Below, in pieces: positions 46,801-60,550 of a stretch of DNA of 64,000 nt. Source of the DNA: Datnioides undecimradiatus. Its lineage: Eukaryota > Chordata > Actinopteri > Lobotiformes > Datnioididae. The position numbers and the translations under genes were made by a program. A model generated the notes under the pieces. That model was given only the letters and a program-made list of their open reading frames with translations, was not told where the DNA came from and did no database searches. Location: NCBI GenBank assembly GCA_008933995.1, contig WARS01000007.1, positions 2,854,230-2,918,229 of the forward strand. Reading direction: 5' to 3'. Position 1 is the first letter of the stretch. Each line of letters opens with the position of its first letter.

Positions 46801-49800
46801 GCGATGGTTTCAGAAGGCGGGAGTTTGAACATCTACAGCTCCGTGTCAAACAGAGAGCTCCATCTGCAGAGAAACGCCATGAAAGCTCCAGAAAATCTGC
46901 AAATGGACCTTGTGATAAGTGTGTTTTCCCAGTTTCAGCCTCAAATGTAAAGAAAGGTTCTTTAGAGCAGCAGGTAGTGTGTAACTGCAAAGCTTTCCCC
47001 ATTTAAAGATGTGAGTTTCTTAATCAGCTCACGTCACCTGTTGGAATATCACCCTGTCCTTTATACCTTGAATATATATTTTGGGGTTTTTTTTTATTTT
47101 TATTTAAATGAAATCCGTCTAACTGTGTTCATTTGGCTTCACGCACTGTAATCAACAGCTCAACTTGTCCGTGGCATCGTTGGAAGCAAATGATGTCTTC
47201 GCTCAGTTTTGAAATTCATCAGCTATATCAGAAGCTAACAATGCCCATTTGCATAACTCCGTGTTAATGCTCTGCTGCATGCATATTGCATGATGATCAC
47301 GCTCCCATGTATCTGTGGTGTGAATCGGGTCCATGTGCTGCTAACCTGCTAACCTGTTACTGTAAAAAAACAGCAACATATAGAGGAAGCTTTTGAGCCA
47401 ATCACTGCCCAGCTTTGGTCTGAACATGATTTATCATTTTGTCTCTGACATGGCAGCGTTTGTCAAATATCGTCTGTCTGTCATGTATGCACTCGTGCGC
47501 ACCGTGACCCAGTTTCTGCAAGCAGATCATGAATGTTTCATCCGCTCTAATCTAAAGCCACTCCATCCCCTTGTTATTTTGTTAATGCATTTCTCTTTAT
47601 TGCATGTATATGTGCATTATGAAACAATACGTGTCTCTGTGTTTCTTCTTCTCTTTACTCTTCATCTATCCATCAGTCTCTCCCTCCTGGAATCAAACCA
47701 GGATGCTCCCTATGCTTTGATCCACACAAAATCACATTGTTCAACCTTGAGTGTCCTTCTCCACAGCTGACTGAGGGGAGGTGAGACAAAAAGAGGGAGA
47801 TTGAGTGAGATGGGGGAGGTGCAAAGTCATCAATTATTTATGGGTGAAATCTAATAAGAGGCAGGAGTTTAGTTGGGCAGCAGGCATATTGACAGATAGA
47901 TGGGGTCCCTCTCTGTAGCAGCGTCACTCATCATTATCCTGCGGAACAGTGGAGCTGAAATATGAAAACGGGAATATCATTTTCTGTGTTCCCTGATATT
48001 GAGAGGCATTCGCAACAACTGCACGGAGCATCCAGCTATTATTATTGTTATCAGCTGGATTTTAATGAGATTGCTGTAATTACATTACATGATGCATCAC
48101 TCTTTTTATGCAATGCGTGTGTGTTGGTGGGCGGATGAGTGGTTTGTATGTATTTAAAAGAGCATTTGCATCGATAAGTGAAATAGCGTTTCAAAAACAT
48201 TGATCTGCAGCATCAGTCACCCCCTCCATCTTTTCTAATCATATTTGAAAGTACAGTTGTTGGTACACACTAACATCTCCTCTGACATCTACGTTCCATA
48301 TTTGCATACTTATTTGATTGGTGGGGTGAATTGAGCAGCCGGTCGGGGGGCTCATGGGAAAATGGCGAACACTTAAAGGCTGCTAAAAACAGAAATATTG
48401 AGTAAACAGTGATAAGGTGTTAATGTCACTGTTACAGCACGCTTCTTCTCAAGTGGACCGAAAATCGGTTCATGCAGAAATGTCAGCGATGTAATCTATT
48501 ACGTTTAGACGGTTTAGCGTCATTATGGATGATGTTCCAGGCCTGGCTCAGACTACACGCTTATTTCCACGGTTACACATAGACACCAGACGATTAAGAT
48601 TTTAGATTCCAAAATATCAAACAAGTTTGTAATTAGAACTCAGGTCTCGATGAATCTGCGAGCCAGTTTGGACGTCTAAGATTGGCTCTATAGCCCCTCA
48701 CATTACCTGTGCTGAACATCAGAAGCATCCACAGCCCCAGACCAGATCTCTGCTTTGATTATCAGGAGGGGAATCAAGGTAAAACCAGTCCAAACTCCGG
48801 CAGCGAGAGCCAGGCTTACATCTTCTCACTTAGCCACCCAATTTTATCCGGGCCCTGCAGATAGTTTGGGTTTTTATCCGCTGTGTTTTCGAGATATCAG
48901 CTGCCGAGTCTCCAGCCAGACACGACAGAGTTAAAGGCACATTTCTTTCAGTGAATAGTGAAATTTTGTGACAGCATGCTCTGTCTGCTGCTGTGAGTCA
49001 TCAGGACCTTGATCCTGCACGTTGCTGTTAAGGTTTTCAAATGAAATTTTATGATGCTTTCAGCCCTACAAATAAAGTTCCCTTCTCCTTGGCCTGGTGC
49101 AGAAGTGGATAGAACTTCTTGAACTGAGGTGAGCTGCCGTACCTATTGCTGCGTGGCGACTTCTGATGATCGCATGGTGACTCACAAGGAAAGGCTCCGA
49201 TCTCATCGCCATCTGCGTCCTCAGGATTGATGCAATTGCTATAAACATCATCAAAGAACACTGAAAGACACTGAAGGTAAAAAACCTGAAAGAGTTTCGG
49301 TTTGGACCAGATAAAAGATGACTTCTCTATCAGTTTGAGTGTGGACGGAGGTGAAAAGATCAATGTGCACTGCTGGGAAACAGACAGCTAATGATATATA
49401 GGTGACGTTTCTCAAAGTGAAAACTCTTCCAGTCAGAGAAAGTTCAAAGAGTTTTGCAGCAGAGGCACATAAACATCATATAATTGGCTTCAGATCATCT
49501 CTATATAACGTTTTACCATCTTTGTATCCATTTTACTCCTTATTTAAGGTTAAAACAAGCACTAACTTCCATTAAAAAGGAATACAAATGCAAACATCTG
49601 CCCAGATTCTCTGTTATTTGTCTTTTCCTGGGCTCTGGCTCAGCCTCTGCATCTATTAGTCAGCCTCTGCAAGGTGCAAATGCTCCAATATGAGAATCAT
49701 TTACTCTTTCTGCTATGAATGAAATGTTAGGGACTTGTGAGTTGGCTGTGAAGTATTTTGAAAGGGCAGAAGCTCGGCAGTTTGACTGAAGTCTTCAGTG

Positions 49801-50452
49801 ACCTTCAGTGTTATGGAAATCACAGCACGACATGTGAGAGAAGGAAGCTGACAGGGCTGTTTGGCTGCTCTGGCCCTCACAGAGGCTCAGAGGCGCAGGG
49901 CCTGAGCTGGGCCTGAGTCAGACAATATCAACTCTGAGAGTTTGGGAATTGCAGGTTCTTTAGTCAGTGCACTCACACCACAGTGAAGCAGGAGGCCCTG
50001 TATCACTTCCATCCACTCTTCAGCTGGATTCTGCAGCTGAGTCTCAAAAGTACAGAGAATCAGCCTCCAAATTACAGTACCTGCTGGATATAAACAAGTA
50101 TCACATTTTCAGATTTTAGGGAACTTACCCAGTAAATATCAAGCGATTACAGGGGGACGCCCTAGTGTGACACGGTGTGTGTGTGTCAAAGGCCTGATGC
50201 TTCAACAGAGTATTCTGGGTGTTCCTAGAAATCACCATAATAGTGAGCCATGGGTAACAACTGCACACCACGTACAATATAAACAGATACAGTGTGTGTC
50301 AAGAGATAGGGAGTGCGTCAGTACTGACATGATAAAATGAGTAAAGAAATGTAATTGAATAATCCCCGAATCATGACTGAATGTCACAAACTGATTGGGT
50401 AAACCATCATTGAATAGGACATAACAGACACAGTCTATTGTACAAATAGAAT

Positions 50453-50453
<1 letters not shown>

Positions 50454-50493
<40 letters not shown>

Positions 50494-50670
50494 ATTCACA
50501 GTGTTTTACAATACATATCAGCATTCACCAATATACACCCATATATGAGTGGGTGTGAATGGAGTAACCTAACGGAGGAAACTCATTCAGTCATTCATCA
50601 TTCACATGCCGATGCAACAGCATCTTGCCCAAGGGCACTTCAGCACACAGACCCAAGGAGCCGGGGAGGT
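50454..50670 (+). repeat. (CA)20 plus dispersed teleost repeat
   Basis: A 39-bp (CA)n at 50454-50492 is followed by CATTCACAGTGTTTTACAAT, paired CATTCA motifs and, at about 50622-50663, ATCTTGCCCAAGGGCACTTC followed by AGCACACAGACC and GGAGCCGGGGAG. From memory this closely resembles a common fish repeat that ends in a TTGCCCAAGGACACTTC / GGAGCCGGGAATCGAACC stretch. Its class is uncertain to me. Confidence 0.55.
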
Positions 50671-50885
50671 AATGCTGAGTGGAGGTATACTGTATGTATG
50701 TATCTGGTTTACTGATGCTTTATCATCATTACACATTACAGACATTCATGTAACCATGTTGTAGCTACAGCAGTAACAATATTAATGTCACTTTGTATTG
50801 ATTATTAGAAAAAGCACATTTGTTGTGGTGTTGGTAAGTATTTTACTGGAACCCTTAATCTTAACCCTTAACCCTTAAATCTTAC

Positions 50886-51085
50886 CTAAATGTCTCAGTT
50901 AGAGGATCATTCTGAAGCTCATCCCCCGCCATCAAAACACAGCAGCGTCTGTCCGGTGGCGTGCCCTTTCTCAACACAATGCTCCAACAAATGTTTAAAG
51001 AGAGCTGTAATGTCAGAGGGGCAAATGGTATGAATAAAACAAGCAGCTGTCCACGGGGCTGGCCCGGCTCTTTATGAAAGGTGGT
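50886..51085 (-). other. Candidate spliced exon upstream of sh2d3c (unproven)
   Basis: A 200-nt minus-strand segment is bounded by a strong acceptor (gtatttttattcag before 51085) and a strong donor (TTTAG|GTAAGA after 50886). A further donor, GAG|GTAAGA after 51211, lies 125 bp upstream. Inside, an ATG at 50932-50930 opens MAGDELQNDPLTETF to the donor. I do not recognise the peptide. It could be a 5' UTR exon of the sh2d3c long transcript; spliced to 37711 the MAGDEL frame would hit a stop after about ten codons. It could equally belong to another gene or be chance. Confidence 0.2.
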
Positions 51086-51263
51086 CTGAATAAAAATACA
51101 ACATGCCAGGGGACGGAACCGCGGAAAGATGTCAGATAAGAGGCTAACTCCCAGAAAAATAGATATTTTACACAAAGACAGCAAAAATAAAATAAAAAGT
51201 GTATTCTTACCTCTTTTTTCACTGCTTTAACACTGGACCTGATTTGTCAGTGACTTTGCACGA

Positions 51264-51277
51264 GTGTGTGTGTGTAT

Positions 51278-51311
<34 letters not shown>
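51264..51311 (+). repeat. (GT)n microsatellite
   Basis: GT runs 51264-51275 and 51281-51311 split by ATAA. On the minus strand it precedes the donor at 51211. Confidence 0.95.
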
Positions 51312-51314
<3 letters not shown>

Positions 51315-54300
51315 TACCAGTGAACAGGATTTGCCGATGGTAGCTCTACGTGCTAGCGTTCGATCCCTCTGTAATATGGAGGATTGGTGAAGTACATACG
51401 TGACACACACGTCTCATCACGCAAACTCTTGTTAACACCTGAACACATAGATGTGCTGCACTGGCTTCACAGCGTCAAGTGTGAATGATGAGCACAAACA
51501 TAGAATGTCTGAGCTTCCACCATTGCTACAATAAACATCTTACTTAAATTATTTATATAATCATGTTGAATAATGTTTCATAGGCAGAAGAGTGATGATT
51601 AGAATGAAATGCTGACGGTGGAACATGAATCATGAACATAGTGTGCAGGAAAGCTTCACTCCCTCACTGTTAGGGGCAAAGGAAGAAGGGTTAGGGTTAC
51701 ATTTAGCTTTTAAGGGTCATTTAGTCCCTGAGGTCACAGCAGAGCTAACAGAGGGGCACTTGAGGGGGCCAGGTGTGCCCCTCTGGTGCATCTTCAGTGT
51801 TCTGTCAGGCTCAGACATTTCCACGGCTTCAAAATATAAAAGGCTTGCGGCGAAAAGCAGGGGTCTGTGAATAGAAACAGACAGAGGGAGCTGGATTCAG
51901 AATATGCGTGACCCCCGAGAACGGTGCCGCCCTTGTCTTAACCTCTCGTCCTGATTTGCTAGAAAAAAAGTCTTTTCTCAAGCCACTCCAGCTCTCATGG
52001 CAGATCCACGCCGGCGAGAACAGAGAGCATCAGTAGCTGCTCGCTGCTCGCGCTAATGATGCCCCAGCTGCCCGCCTGCTAAACTGCGCATGCACCCCTG
52101 ACCGCTGACTTGATGCATGACACGATCTCGCTGGTCCTTCGTCTGTCTGAGAAGTGTGTTCACTTCGGAACGGGCCGCAGCATGAATACGTGCAGCCCTC
52201 ATTAAAATGACTTTTTGTTGTTTGGTTCTTTATTTAAGCTGCTGCGCTCGGTGAGTCTGCAGGATTCTCACCGATTCACACACCTTTGATCAGTCATAAT
52301 GATGTGCAGTGTAGTAATCAGACAACATCATAGCCATCTGTTAGCAAGCAGTGAACAGCTGGATAGCTAAACTGTATAAAGGAACCTGAAGATTATTGAT
52401 AAAAATGTCTATCTGGACTCAAGCATCGTAGAGAGTGTGAGAATTTACACTTAACATGATTTATATATCTTATTTTTTATTCTCTGCGTGGCATAATGTT
52501 ATTTGTATCGGACACACATCCCACACGAACCAACAGACCTTTATCGCTGATACATCTGGACGCCAATAAGATGAATCCTGCCATCATCCGCCCTCTCTGC
52601 TCCCAGCTCACAGGGGAGAGGCAGATGCAGTGAAGCCTCAGGTGTTCGGTTTCATAGAAGAGTCTGTTGATCCTTCACTTCTCCTTGTCCCTCCCTCCTC
52701 ATTCATCCCCCTCCCTTCCCCACCATCCTCCCGTCTCTCTGGGGCTCCCTTTGTTAACCCGAGGCCACATTACTCCCACAACAAACAATCCAATTTCCAC
52801 ATTTTTTCTTCTTCTCCCTCCCGGTCTGCGTCTCTCCACCTGTGTTTTTCTTCCCTAACTGTAATTCTTCTTGTCAATTTCAGTCAGATTTGCAGCTCTC
52901 ACTTCACTATAAGAACCACAGCGACTGCTGCAGCCCATGGATCATGACATAGAGAGGTAAAACAGGAAAAATCCTTAAGGGTATCTGCATGACTGGATGT
53001 AAAGAACATCAGAACATATTCGTGTAAACCTCTGCCAGCGTAAATCATTTTCATGCAGAATAACCAGAAGACAGATAGATCCAGTAAATCAAAAGTGCAT
53101 CCCCAGATAAGTTAGAAACATGCTGCATGACTACATATTTCATGAGGCAAATCATTGTTGTATTAAAATGGCCTATAAGACTGAGATGTGGTCAGCGATC
53201 CGGACGTCTGGAACCAGGCTAAAGAGTGAAGAGCTTGAGTTTGGCCTTATTCTTATGTATTTGTTGACGTCACTTTAATTAAAGGCACATTCAGTGGAAA
53301 TGATGCTAAATGTATTGAGACAGCCACCATCACATTGTAGATAGCATGTCCTTACATCATACAACAATAGCCTATACATCTGTCTTAAACAAATCACTTT
53401 ACAAAATAATATATTTCAAATCAATATTCTGAAAATAACACTTTATTGACATTCATATATTAAAACAAGTGTTTTCCTGTCTGATATGAGGTGCACTCTA
53501 TTCTCTGACTGCAGCTATAACAAGCAAAACCATCAACCAGCCATATGATTTAAACCTGGCCCCCCATTCCCTTCGAAGCAGTCACCTTGTGCACCTCATA
53601 AAGAATGGCAGGAGCTGGTTTTTAATGCCCCGTATGCACCCGATGCGCAGCGATGGAGTACAGTCCACTGACAGTCTGACACTGGGGGGCAAACTCACAG
53701 TGCACCACCCTGTGAAGGCTGGGAGGTTATATCTTGCAGCTGCAGCACGTTTGATACCGGGACTTCCTGTTTTTAGAAACAGCAGAAACCAATGTGTCTT
53801 TATCTGACTGGGCCACAAAAAACAATTTACATATCAGAGCATACTGAGAACATACCCAATATGTATATAGGTATATGAAAAAAAGATGTGTCGGCAATGA
53901 GTAAATATTGATGGGACACTATTGATCACAGTATTATCTATCCAGTATATTGGTCTAGTGTCTGATTCTATTTCACATAAGGAAAGACAGGCAGTTACTC
54001 TGTATCATCCTTGTTCTCCCCCACACCTGTTTGCATGACTCCACGTATCTTGCGTTTCACATTTTCGCAATCTTCCGAGCTCACTTTGACTCTCTTGTGG
54101 CATATTAGCATGTGTCGTAATAACCAAGCAGCCTGCAGTCTCTAATACTGAGTGATTGAGCCTCCTACTCCTCTTAACCTGCCCCTTTATATCAATTATT
54201 GCTTATTGCACTGCGACACAGCAGTCTTACAAGACAAATCCCGCTGAGTGCTCGGTGATTGATTGGCTGCCTCCGCACACTACAGCGAATGGGAAGAAAA

Positions 54301-54787
54301 TCATTTCAAAGTCATGTTTATGACTTTTTTTTCTCTCAAGACCCGGAAATAAATATTGTCAGTGTTCGGGCCGCAAATCAATAACTCATAGCTGTATATC
54401 TATATTTTGCTTTTTCTTTACAATTCAAGACACCTGTTCATGCTCTGGAGGCAATCTTCTCTCCTGAAAGAAGGAATCTTTACAGTTAAACATAAAAGTG
54501 GCAGGCAGAGTCAAATGAAGAAGAATCAGGCTGAAACGACTGTACATTCTGACTTTTGCAATCACATGACAGCAGCATTCATTGATTCTTGTAATACACA
54601 TCAGCTTGAATATGTGAATTTTGGTGGTAAATAGGAATGGAAACATGAAATTGTGATCTAAACAGTGATATTAGGCAAAGATTAGACCAAAAGTCACGTA
54701 GACACACCTGTGTGGGTAAGAATCGGTGACCGTTATAATATTAGTGTAGTATTTTGAGACAAGGTTGCATGGATGTTTGTCATGCAT

Positions 54788-54788
<1 letters not shown>

Positions 54789-54819
<31 letters not shown>
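54789..54819 (+). repeat. (CA)15 microsatellite
   Basis: A 31-bp pure run. Confidence 0.96.
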
Positions 54820-54821
<2 letters not shown>

Positions 54822-56538
54822 ATAACCCTTATCCAGAGATAATGAGCAGCCACAGATAAGTTGCTGGCTGCCTTGTTAGTCTCCAGCTTCACGCTCCGTC
54901 AGTGCTCCACTTCACCGTGCCAAAAATAACCAAACATAATCTCAGGCTGTAAAGCTGAGTGACAAATAATATTCATGTTGCTGCTGAGGCCCATGACAAC
55001 AATACCTTCTCTATACGTTGTGTCCTTATGGACCAGTGGTTCCAAAAGGGGGGGGGGGGGGACGACAAACAGGCCCAGGGGATAAAACTATGGAGTTTCA
55101 CAGCAGATCTTTGATGAGTCAAATTATTTCAAATTATAAGTACTGTGAGTGTCAGTATTGTCACTTGTTGTATTACATTTCATTGCAGCAAGTAGTTACA
55201 TAATGCCATTCTCCTATGCCATATCAGTTCCACCTGCTCTCTCCGCTATGACGGGTCAAAGTGATGCGCACAGGAATGCACAAAGTTCAGATAAGCAAGC
55301 AAAGTTCTTCTTTCAAAGTTTAAAGTTAATGTTTATTATTCATAACATTTTATGGAGTGCTATTTGGATTGCATAACATTATGCATACTGATTCTAGTCA
55401 GTATGGGAACATTCAGATGATAGAAATAGGTTCAACAAGCTGAGTACAACTCAGTGGCTGCATGCTGCACATGTATTCAGTTTCTATTTACTGAATTATC
55501 ACCCAAACATGATGTTATTACAATACTAACAAATATAATGCCCCTTAGATAGAAAATAGTAAAATCAGAATAATATAACAAAATAGTATTAATGCACCAG
55601 AAAAGACTTTTCAGTAAAACAGAAGTGATAACTGCTGCAGGCAAAGCTCACTCCTCCTCAGCCCCATCGACAGGCTGTGTATAGTTTGGTAGGAGACAGT
55701 AACTCAGAAGCTCCATAAAGTTGTTTAAATTAAAAGTCGTAAATCATAAAATCAGTGCACAGATACAGTAATGATGGCTCCAGTGATTTGAATTTGAATT
55801 TTATCAATATTAAATCAACTGCGCGTTTCCTGCCATGAAAAACCAAAGTGTCTTCAGTGAAAAACACCCACTGAAGGTACGATTGTGGGTGGCATTGTTA
55901 AAATTAGATGGAGTATTGGAAAAGTGTGACTTGTGAAACGTGTGACTTGATGAAATATGTCTGTGGGCTTTATTCAGAGACTGATCGATTGTTAAGCATA
56001 TGAAATCACATGGAGAGTACAGGGATCTCTTTTAATTATTTCTTCTGTGTCAGATTTTCTTCTCTCTGCAGCCATGTGCACTGCAATGATCCCACTGCAG
56101 CTGCATGTATAAACATTAACCGATCGATCGATGGATTGATCCTCGCATGTTCTGAATTCAGAATGGAAATAGCCAACATGAGGCGCCTAAGGCATTTGCC
56201 CAGTGCTCAGCATTGAGCAGACAGCAGCAGCGTGACGGATTCACTTCACTGTGTTCTGCTTTACATAGTACACATCTCAGCATGTAAATGTGTTGAATCA
56301 GCCTCACTTCCTCGGGGGTCAGGAGAAGGTCGGGTGAACATCACAGATAAATTGCTTGGGCGCTCATCTCGGATCACTTTTGGAATTTCTCTCCAGATAG
56401 GTGACCTCACCCCTGACCAGTGTTTCTGAGGAAAGCCCAGCCTTCCACTGGCTCTCAAACCCAATTAGTGTGAGTGCATTGATTCCGGTCAATTATCTGG
56501 CCTGTCCCCGGTGACCCCCCCATTCCTTGGGGCTGAAG

Positions 56539-56560
56539 ATCAATGATCGTGATCATTGAT
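56539..56560. promoter_or_regulatory. Palindrome of two ATTGAT motifs
   Basis: ATCAATGATC (56539-56548), a GT spacer and GATCATTGAT (56551-56560) form perfect 10-bp inverted arms. ATTGAT is the core bound by Onecut/HNF6 factors. The surrounding 56460-56680 is AT-rich, repeat-free and resembles conserved non-coding DNA. Confidence 0.35.
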
Positions 56561-57721
56561 TACTTACATATAATGAGCATGGATTTGACTGCGGCTCTCA
56601 GCAGGCGTTACGAAAAACAATTACAGCAGTTACATCCCGTCTGTCCTAATTGTCTCACTCAGGATGTTGCTATTTTTATTCAGAGCTTTCCAACAGTCTT
56701 TGGTTTCTAGTTATTAGAATTATACAGTAAGTCAGCCCATAACCTTTTAGTTAAGAAGAGCTGATGTGTTATTTTCACCCAGCAAACTCTTTCTTTGATG
56801 AGAATGACTGTTGCTTAGAGTGTTGCCCTCTAATTGAATAATCACGAGACAAGCTGCATCAAGATCTGGGTGGCTTCTCACCTCAACTCAACAATTTCCT
56901 GGGTGAAACTCTCTATTCTCCATAGTGTCATAGTTTACTTTGTGGCAGTTAACAATTCATATTAATGGCCAATCAATTTTGCAACACTCTGTCACGCTTG
57001 TTAAACACATATGTGTGCGCAGCAGATACATCTTAGATGGTAAATATACTTTGACAATTTAACCGCTGTGTTGGTGCAAATGCCTGTTCTCCTCTCTGCT
57101 TTCCTCCCTCTCTCTCACACACACACACTCACATACATGGTGGCCCATCTCAGTAAACAGTTAGAGGAACAGGTGGTTGGGTTCTTTGCTTTACTGAAAA
57201 CTCTATAAATACTTTCTCTGCATTGTTACTGTTAACAATTTGCTCCCTCTGATGTATCCCGTCAAATTATAATCAACATTGCCTGACTAGGCAAGAGGGA
57301 CCACCACGAGCTATGAACTATGCAGCCTTCTACCAGAAAGTATAATATATATGAACAAGGACTAAAGCTCTCTTCTGCTTGGCTGCTCATGTGTGATCTG
57401 CCTGATACTAACTACATTTAATAAAGCGCAGAAGTGATCCCACTTACAGTAATAAAGGCCCCTCCCCCTCTCGCTCCCTGAGCTATTTCTGTACGCTCAG
57501 TGTCTTTTGTTTGGCTTGAGCACTTGTCCCTCCTGCAAGCATGCCAGCCCTGACACATGTACTCCGCAAACAACGCCGGTTAGCATGGCAGAAATTCCTA
57601 AACATCTTGACCTCATTGCTCAGATGTTCTTGTCTTTGGCCGAGCGGCAACTGTCAGCACTGGTGTACCATCGCATTGTTGACAAATAACCCTCTGTGTG
57701 TGTGTGTCCACAGTGACCCAT

Positions 57722-58050
57722 ATGGCATATAGTTACACTTTACAATAAGATACACAAAATACGAGTGGTTACCAAATATGCAATGAATGAGGAGCTAACT
57801 ACTAGTTAACCATTATCCAATCAGCTAAGTCCTAATCCAGCTTCAGTTAAGAAACAAGTGAGGAACACGTGAGGAACAACTTGATCAGACTAACGATTAA
57901 CGACGACTAACTGGAGAACAGACAGGGGGAGCCAGTATGAATTAGGTAATGATTAGGTCATCAATATCTTCTCAATCAAGCAATCAATCAAGTAGTTATA
58001 GGTAATAATTAGTAGTTACTGAGTAATCCCTCATTACACCATCATTACCT
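57722..58050. repeat. Dispersed teleost repeat relic (TTACACTTTACAATAAG type)
   Basis: It starts AGTTACACTTTACAATAAGA near 57731 and continues as a loose series of TTAAC/TAATTAG/ATCAATCAAG units, ending in TAATTAGTAGTTACTGAGTA near 58005-58024. This layout is typical of a frequent teleost non-autonomous element. Clear inverted ends were not found. The internal units are degenerate. Confidence 0.5.
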
Positions 58051-59639
58051 GTCCATCAGCTGTATCAGATACCAATATGGTTCTGAAGTATCTGCAGACC
58101 GATCTATCTCTCAGGCTCTCGTGTGGATAATAGCAAAGAAACAGGATCTCATTGTCTAAATTTACCTTGGTGGGTGTTAATGAAGGTGGTGTAATTCTGC
58201 TGCACCAGGAGAAAAACCCTGGAGACCACACAGGAAGAAGCTCACAGCTGTGTCGGGGGTCTTACTTTTACAATTCCTGGCTTCAGTCTTTCACTTCTTA
58301 CTTTTTCTTTTATCCCTGTGTAAAAGCAGTGGTTCCAGGGCAACTTGGATCACTTACTCTGACCATTTTTTAAAATATTTTCTTGTATTATGCTTATTCA
58401 TATGCATTATTATACCAAAGCAAATTCCTTTGAATGTCAATTGCCAATTACATTTAGTTTTAAACATCTTTGGTGGAATTTATAAACCACGCACCGAAGA
58501 AGGTTACAATTCTATGACGAGGCATCATCAGAGCATTATCAGAATTATTTCAAGTTCCGACTATAACCCACACAACACAGAGATCCCATGTGTTTTTCAG
58601 CAGCATGGTTGACCTCAGGCACTATATTATTCCTCAGATGTGCAGGATGGTCCTGCACGGTTTTTCAGTCAGAGGAACCTCAATGTTGTCTTTGGGGAGC
58701 AGTCCCAAGACCAGGAGGTGCTTCCTTATGGCCACCGTGCTCACAGGAGACCTCCCAGCAGCAGTCGGTGACATGGTCATGCTTTTTCTTCTTGTTCCTT
58801 TATGATGAGCCCCTTCCCTCCAGAAACAGGCAACGTTAGCTGTCTGGAAACACCTGACCAAGACATTACAATGCTGTTTGAAGCTAGCTATTTTATTAAA
58901 TGGTGTTTGGACAAGATTCGCTGATGGCTGCGGGGACAGATTACCTCCACAGATGCGCCAGGTCATTGGTCTCGTGCTGAACATAATTGGATGTCCTCTC
59001 CATCAGCTCACTGGTTCCTGCTCGCTTTAAGTAAACACTTGCCTGTTGTCTTCAGTCCTCTTACTACACACGCTTCTAATTGAGACCAGGGAAAGTGAAT
59101 CACCCTCTCTCAGGCCCTGAGCATTGTAATTAACTTCTACTTCCCTCTGCTGAGATACTCAGCGGCAAATAGATGCCGTTATGTCTGTGAAGGTGTTAGT
59201 GTTTGAAGCCCAGAGACTGCTCCCTGGAGTAAGACAGCAGCATATTATAATATCTGCCATATGAATTTTTGTTCTTGTGTAGTTTTATGTGCAAAAGTAA
59301 AATAGCTCACTCAAAAGACATGGAATATGATATAACATATGTGTAGCTAGAAACATGCAGTATTCCTGTTTTTGGTTTCAGGTCAAATTTGCTATTTTTA
59401 ACTTCCGTTCTGTCTTTGTCTGAATGCTAATGTTTTAGCCGCACTAGCAGCATGGTCAGTCAGTTAGGCCCAACACCACTGACCTGTAAAACCTTAAGCC
59501 GTGAGCTCCTCAGGCTTAGGTGACCTCACTGTTACCTTCTTCACTGCACTGAAGGAGCTGACTGACCGTCTTCCAGGAACTTGCCTTAACACTTCTCTTT
59601 TATTGTCATAGCTTCCTCCATGTTAGTGTTACCTTTTTT

Positions 59640-60020
59640 TGCCTGGACTTGCTGTGGTAAACCTGTGTTTAACATCACAACACAATGAACTGTGGGTAAT
59701 TCCCCTAGGCAAAGTGTGCAGAAATGCCCACTTTCAACAACTATTGGTTGGATTGCTATGAAATTAATGTTCCTCTCAGTAGAACTGTAATTACTTCCCA
59801 GATCGTTGTTGACCAAATTCCCTACAAACTACTCACCGAATTCACTTCAGCTGCACTCTAATCAGCACATGTTAGCATATTAGTATGTTAAACTAAGATG
59901 GCGGGCATGGTAAACATAAATACCTGCTGAACATCTACATGTGCATTAGGACCATGGTAGATGCTGTTAGAGCCTTTCGCTTAAAGCATCACTGTGCAGC
60001 CTCACAGTGCTGCTACAATG
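59640..60020. repeat. Dispersed teleost repeat relic (TTAGCATATTAGTATGTTAA type)
   Basis: It contains in order GGTTGGATTGCTATGAAATT, ATGTTCCTCTCAGTAGAACT, TGTTAGCATATTAGTATGTT, AAACTAAGATGGCGGGCATG and CAGCCTCACAGTGCTGCTAC. I recognise this order from a very common percomorph intergenic repeat. It is heavily mutated and has no coding capacity. Confidence 0.65.
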
Positions 60021-60234
60021 GCTCTTAGTTCTGTTATTTCAAGATGTATTTCATAGATCTATTTGTCATTATATTGCTGATAATAAACTAACTATATGGC
60101 ACTGGAAGGAAGAGAAATATTGGCCTTCCTTGTGTTTTTACCATTATATATTATATATCTTTTGAAGTAACAGCATTCATTTAGTTACGTGCTGTTGCAT
60201 GTAGGATTTTCATGACCACGCAGCACCCATTATT

Positions 60235-60550
60235 CTGAAATGGGGAGGAATAAAAGAAGAAGAAGAGGAGATGGAGTCACAAGAGAGGTGAGTGTGAGGC
60301 TGAGGAGGGAAGGAATAATGAGAAGAGTGCTGCGTGAGACAGAGACGGAGAGATCAAAAAAATGTGAGAGGGTTATAAAAAGAGAAGGAACACATCTCAG
60401 CGGGGGGGAAAGGAGTGTGTGCCCTAAAACCCAATGCAAAAGTGAGAAACGAATGAATGTAAAAAGTTGAAGACAGAAAGGAGACCAGAGGGAAGGTGGA
60501 AAAGAGATCATTGGAAACCTGACACTCGGGGAGGGAGACAGGGAGAGGCA
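60235..60550 (+). repeat. Purine-rich tract
   Basis: AGAAGAAGAAGAGGAGA and similar sequence over about 300 bp. Frames on both strands here are compositional. Confidence 0.7.

Larger units (their letters stand above)
37712..50453. other. Non-coding sequence upstream of the long-isoform exon
   Basis: It is 5' intron if an upstream untranslated exon exists, otherwise intergenic. It carries the SINE, the LINE fragment and microsatellites. Overlapping frames on both strands at 46661-47006 and a minus frame at 49049-49363 have no splice, family or composition support. The rest is ordinary. Confidence 0.55.

Noticed and set aside
46661-47006. About 100-codon open frames on both strands at the same place
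   Set aside because: Mutual overlap, no recognisable domain and no splice context.
49049-49363. 104-codon minus-strand frame with mixed composition
   Set aside because: Looks somewhat protein-like (ADGDEIGAFPCESP) but no family, splice sites or second exon could be found; length is within chance for this size of window.
50855-50880. AACCCTTAACCCTTAA, and GGGTTAGGGTTA at 51689-51700, as interstitial telomere repeats
   Set aside because: Only two units each and not all in register; chance or minor microsatellite.
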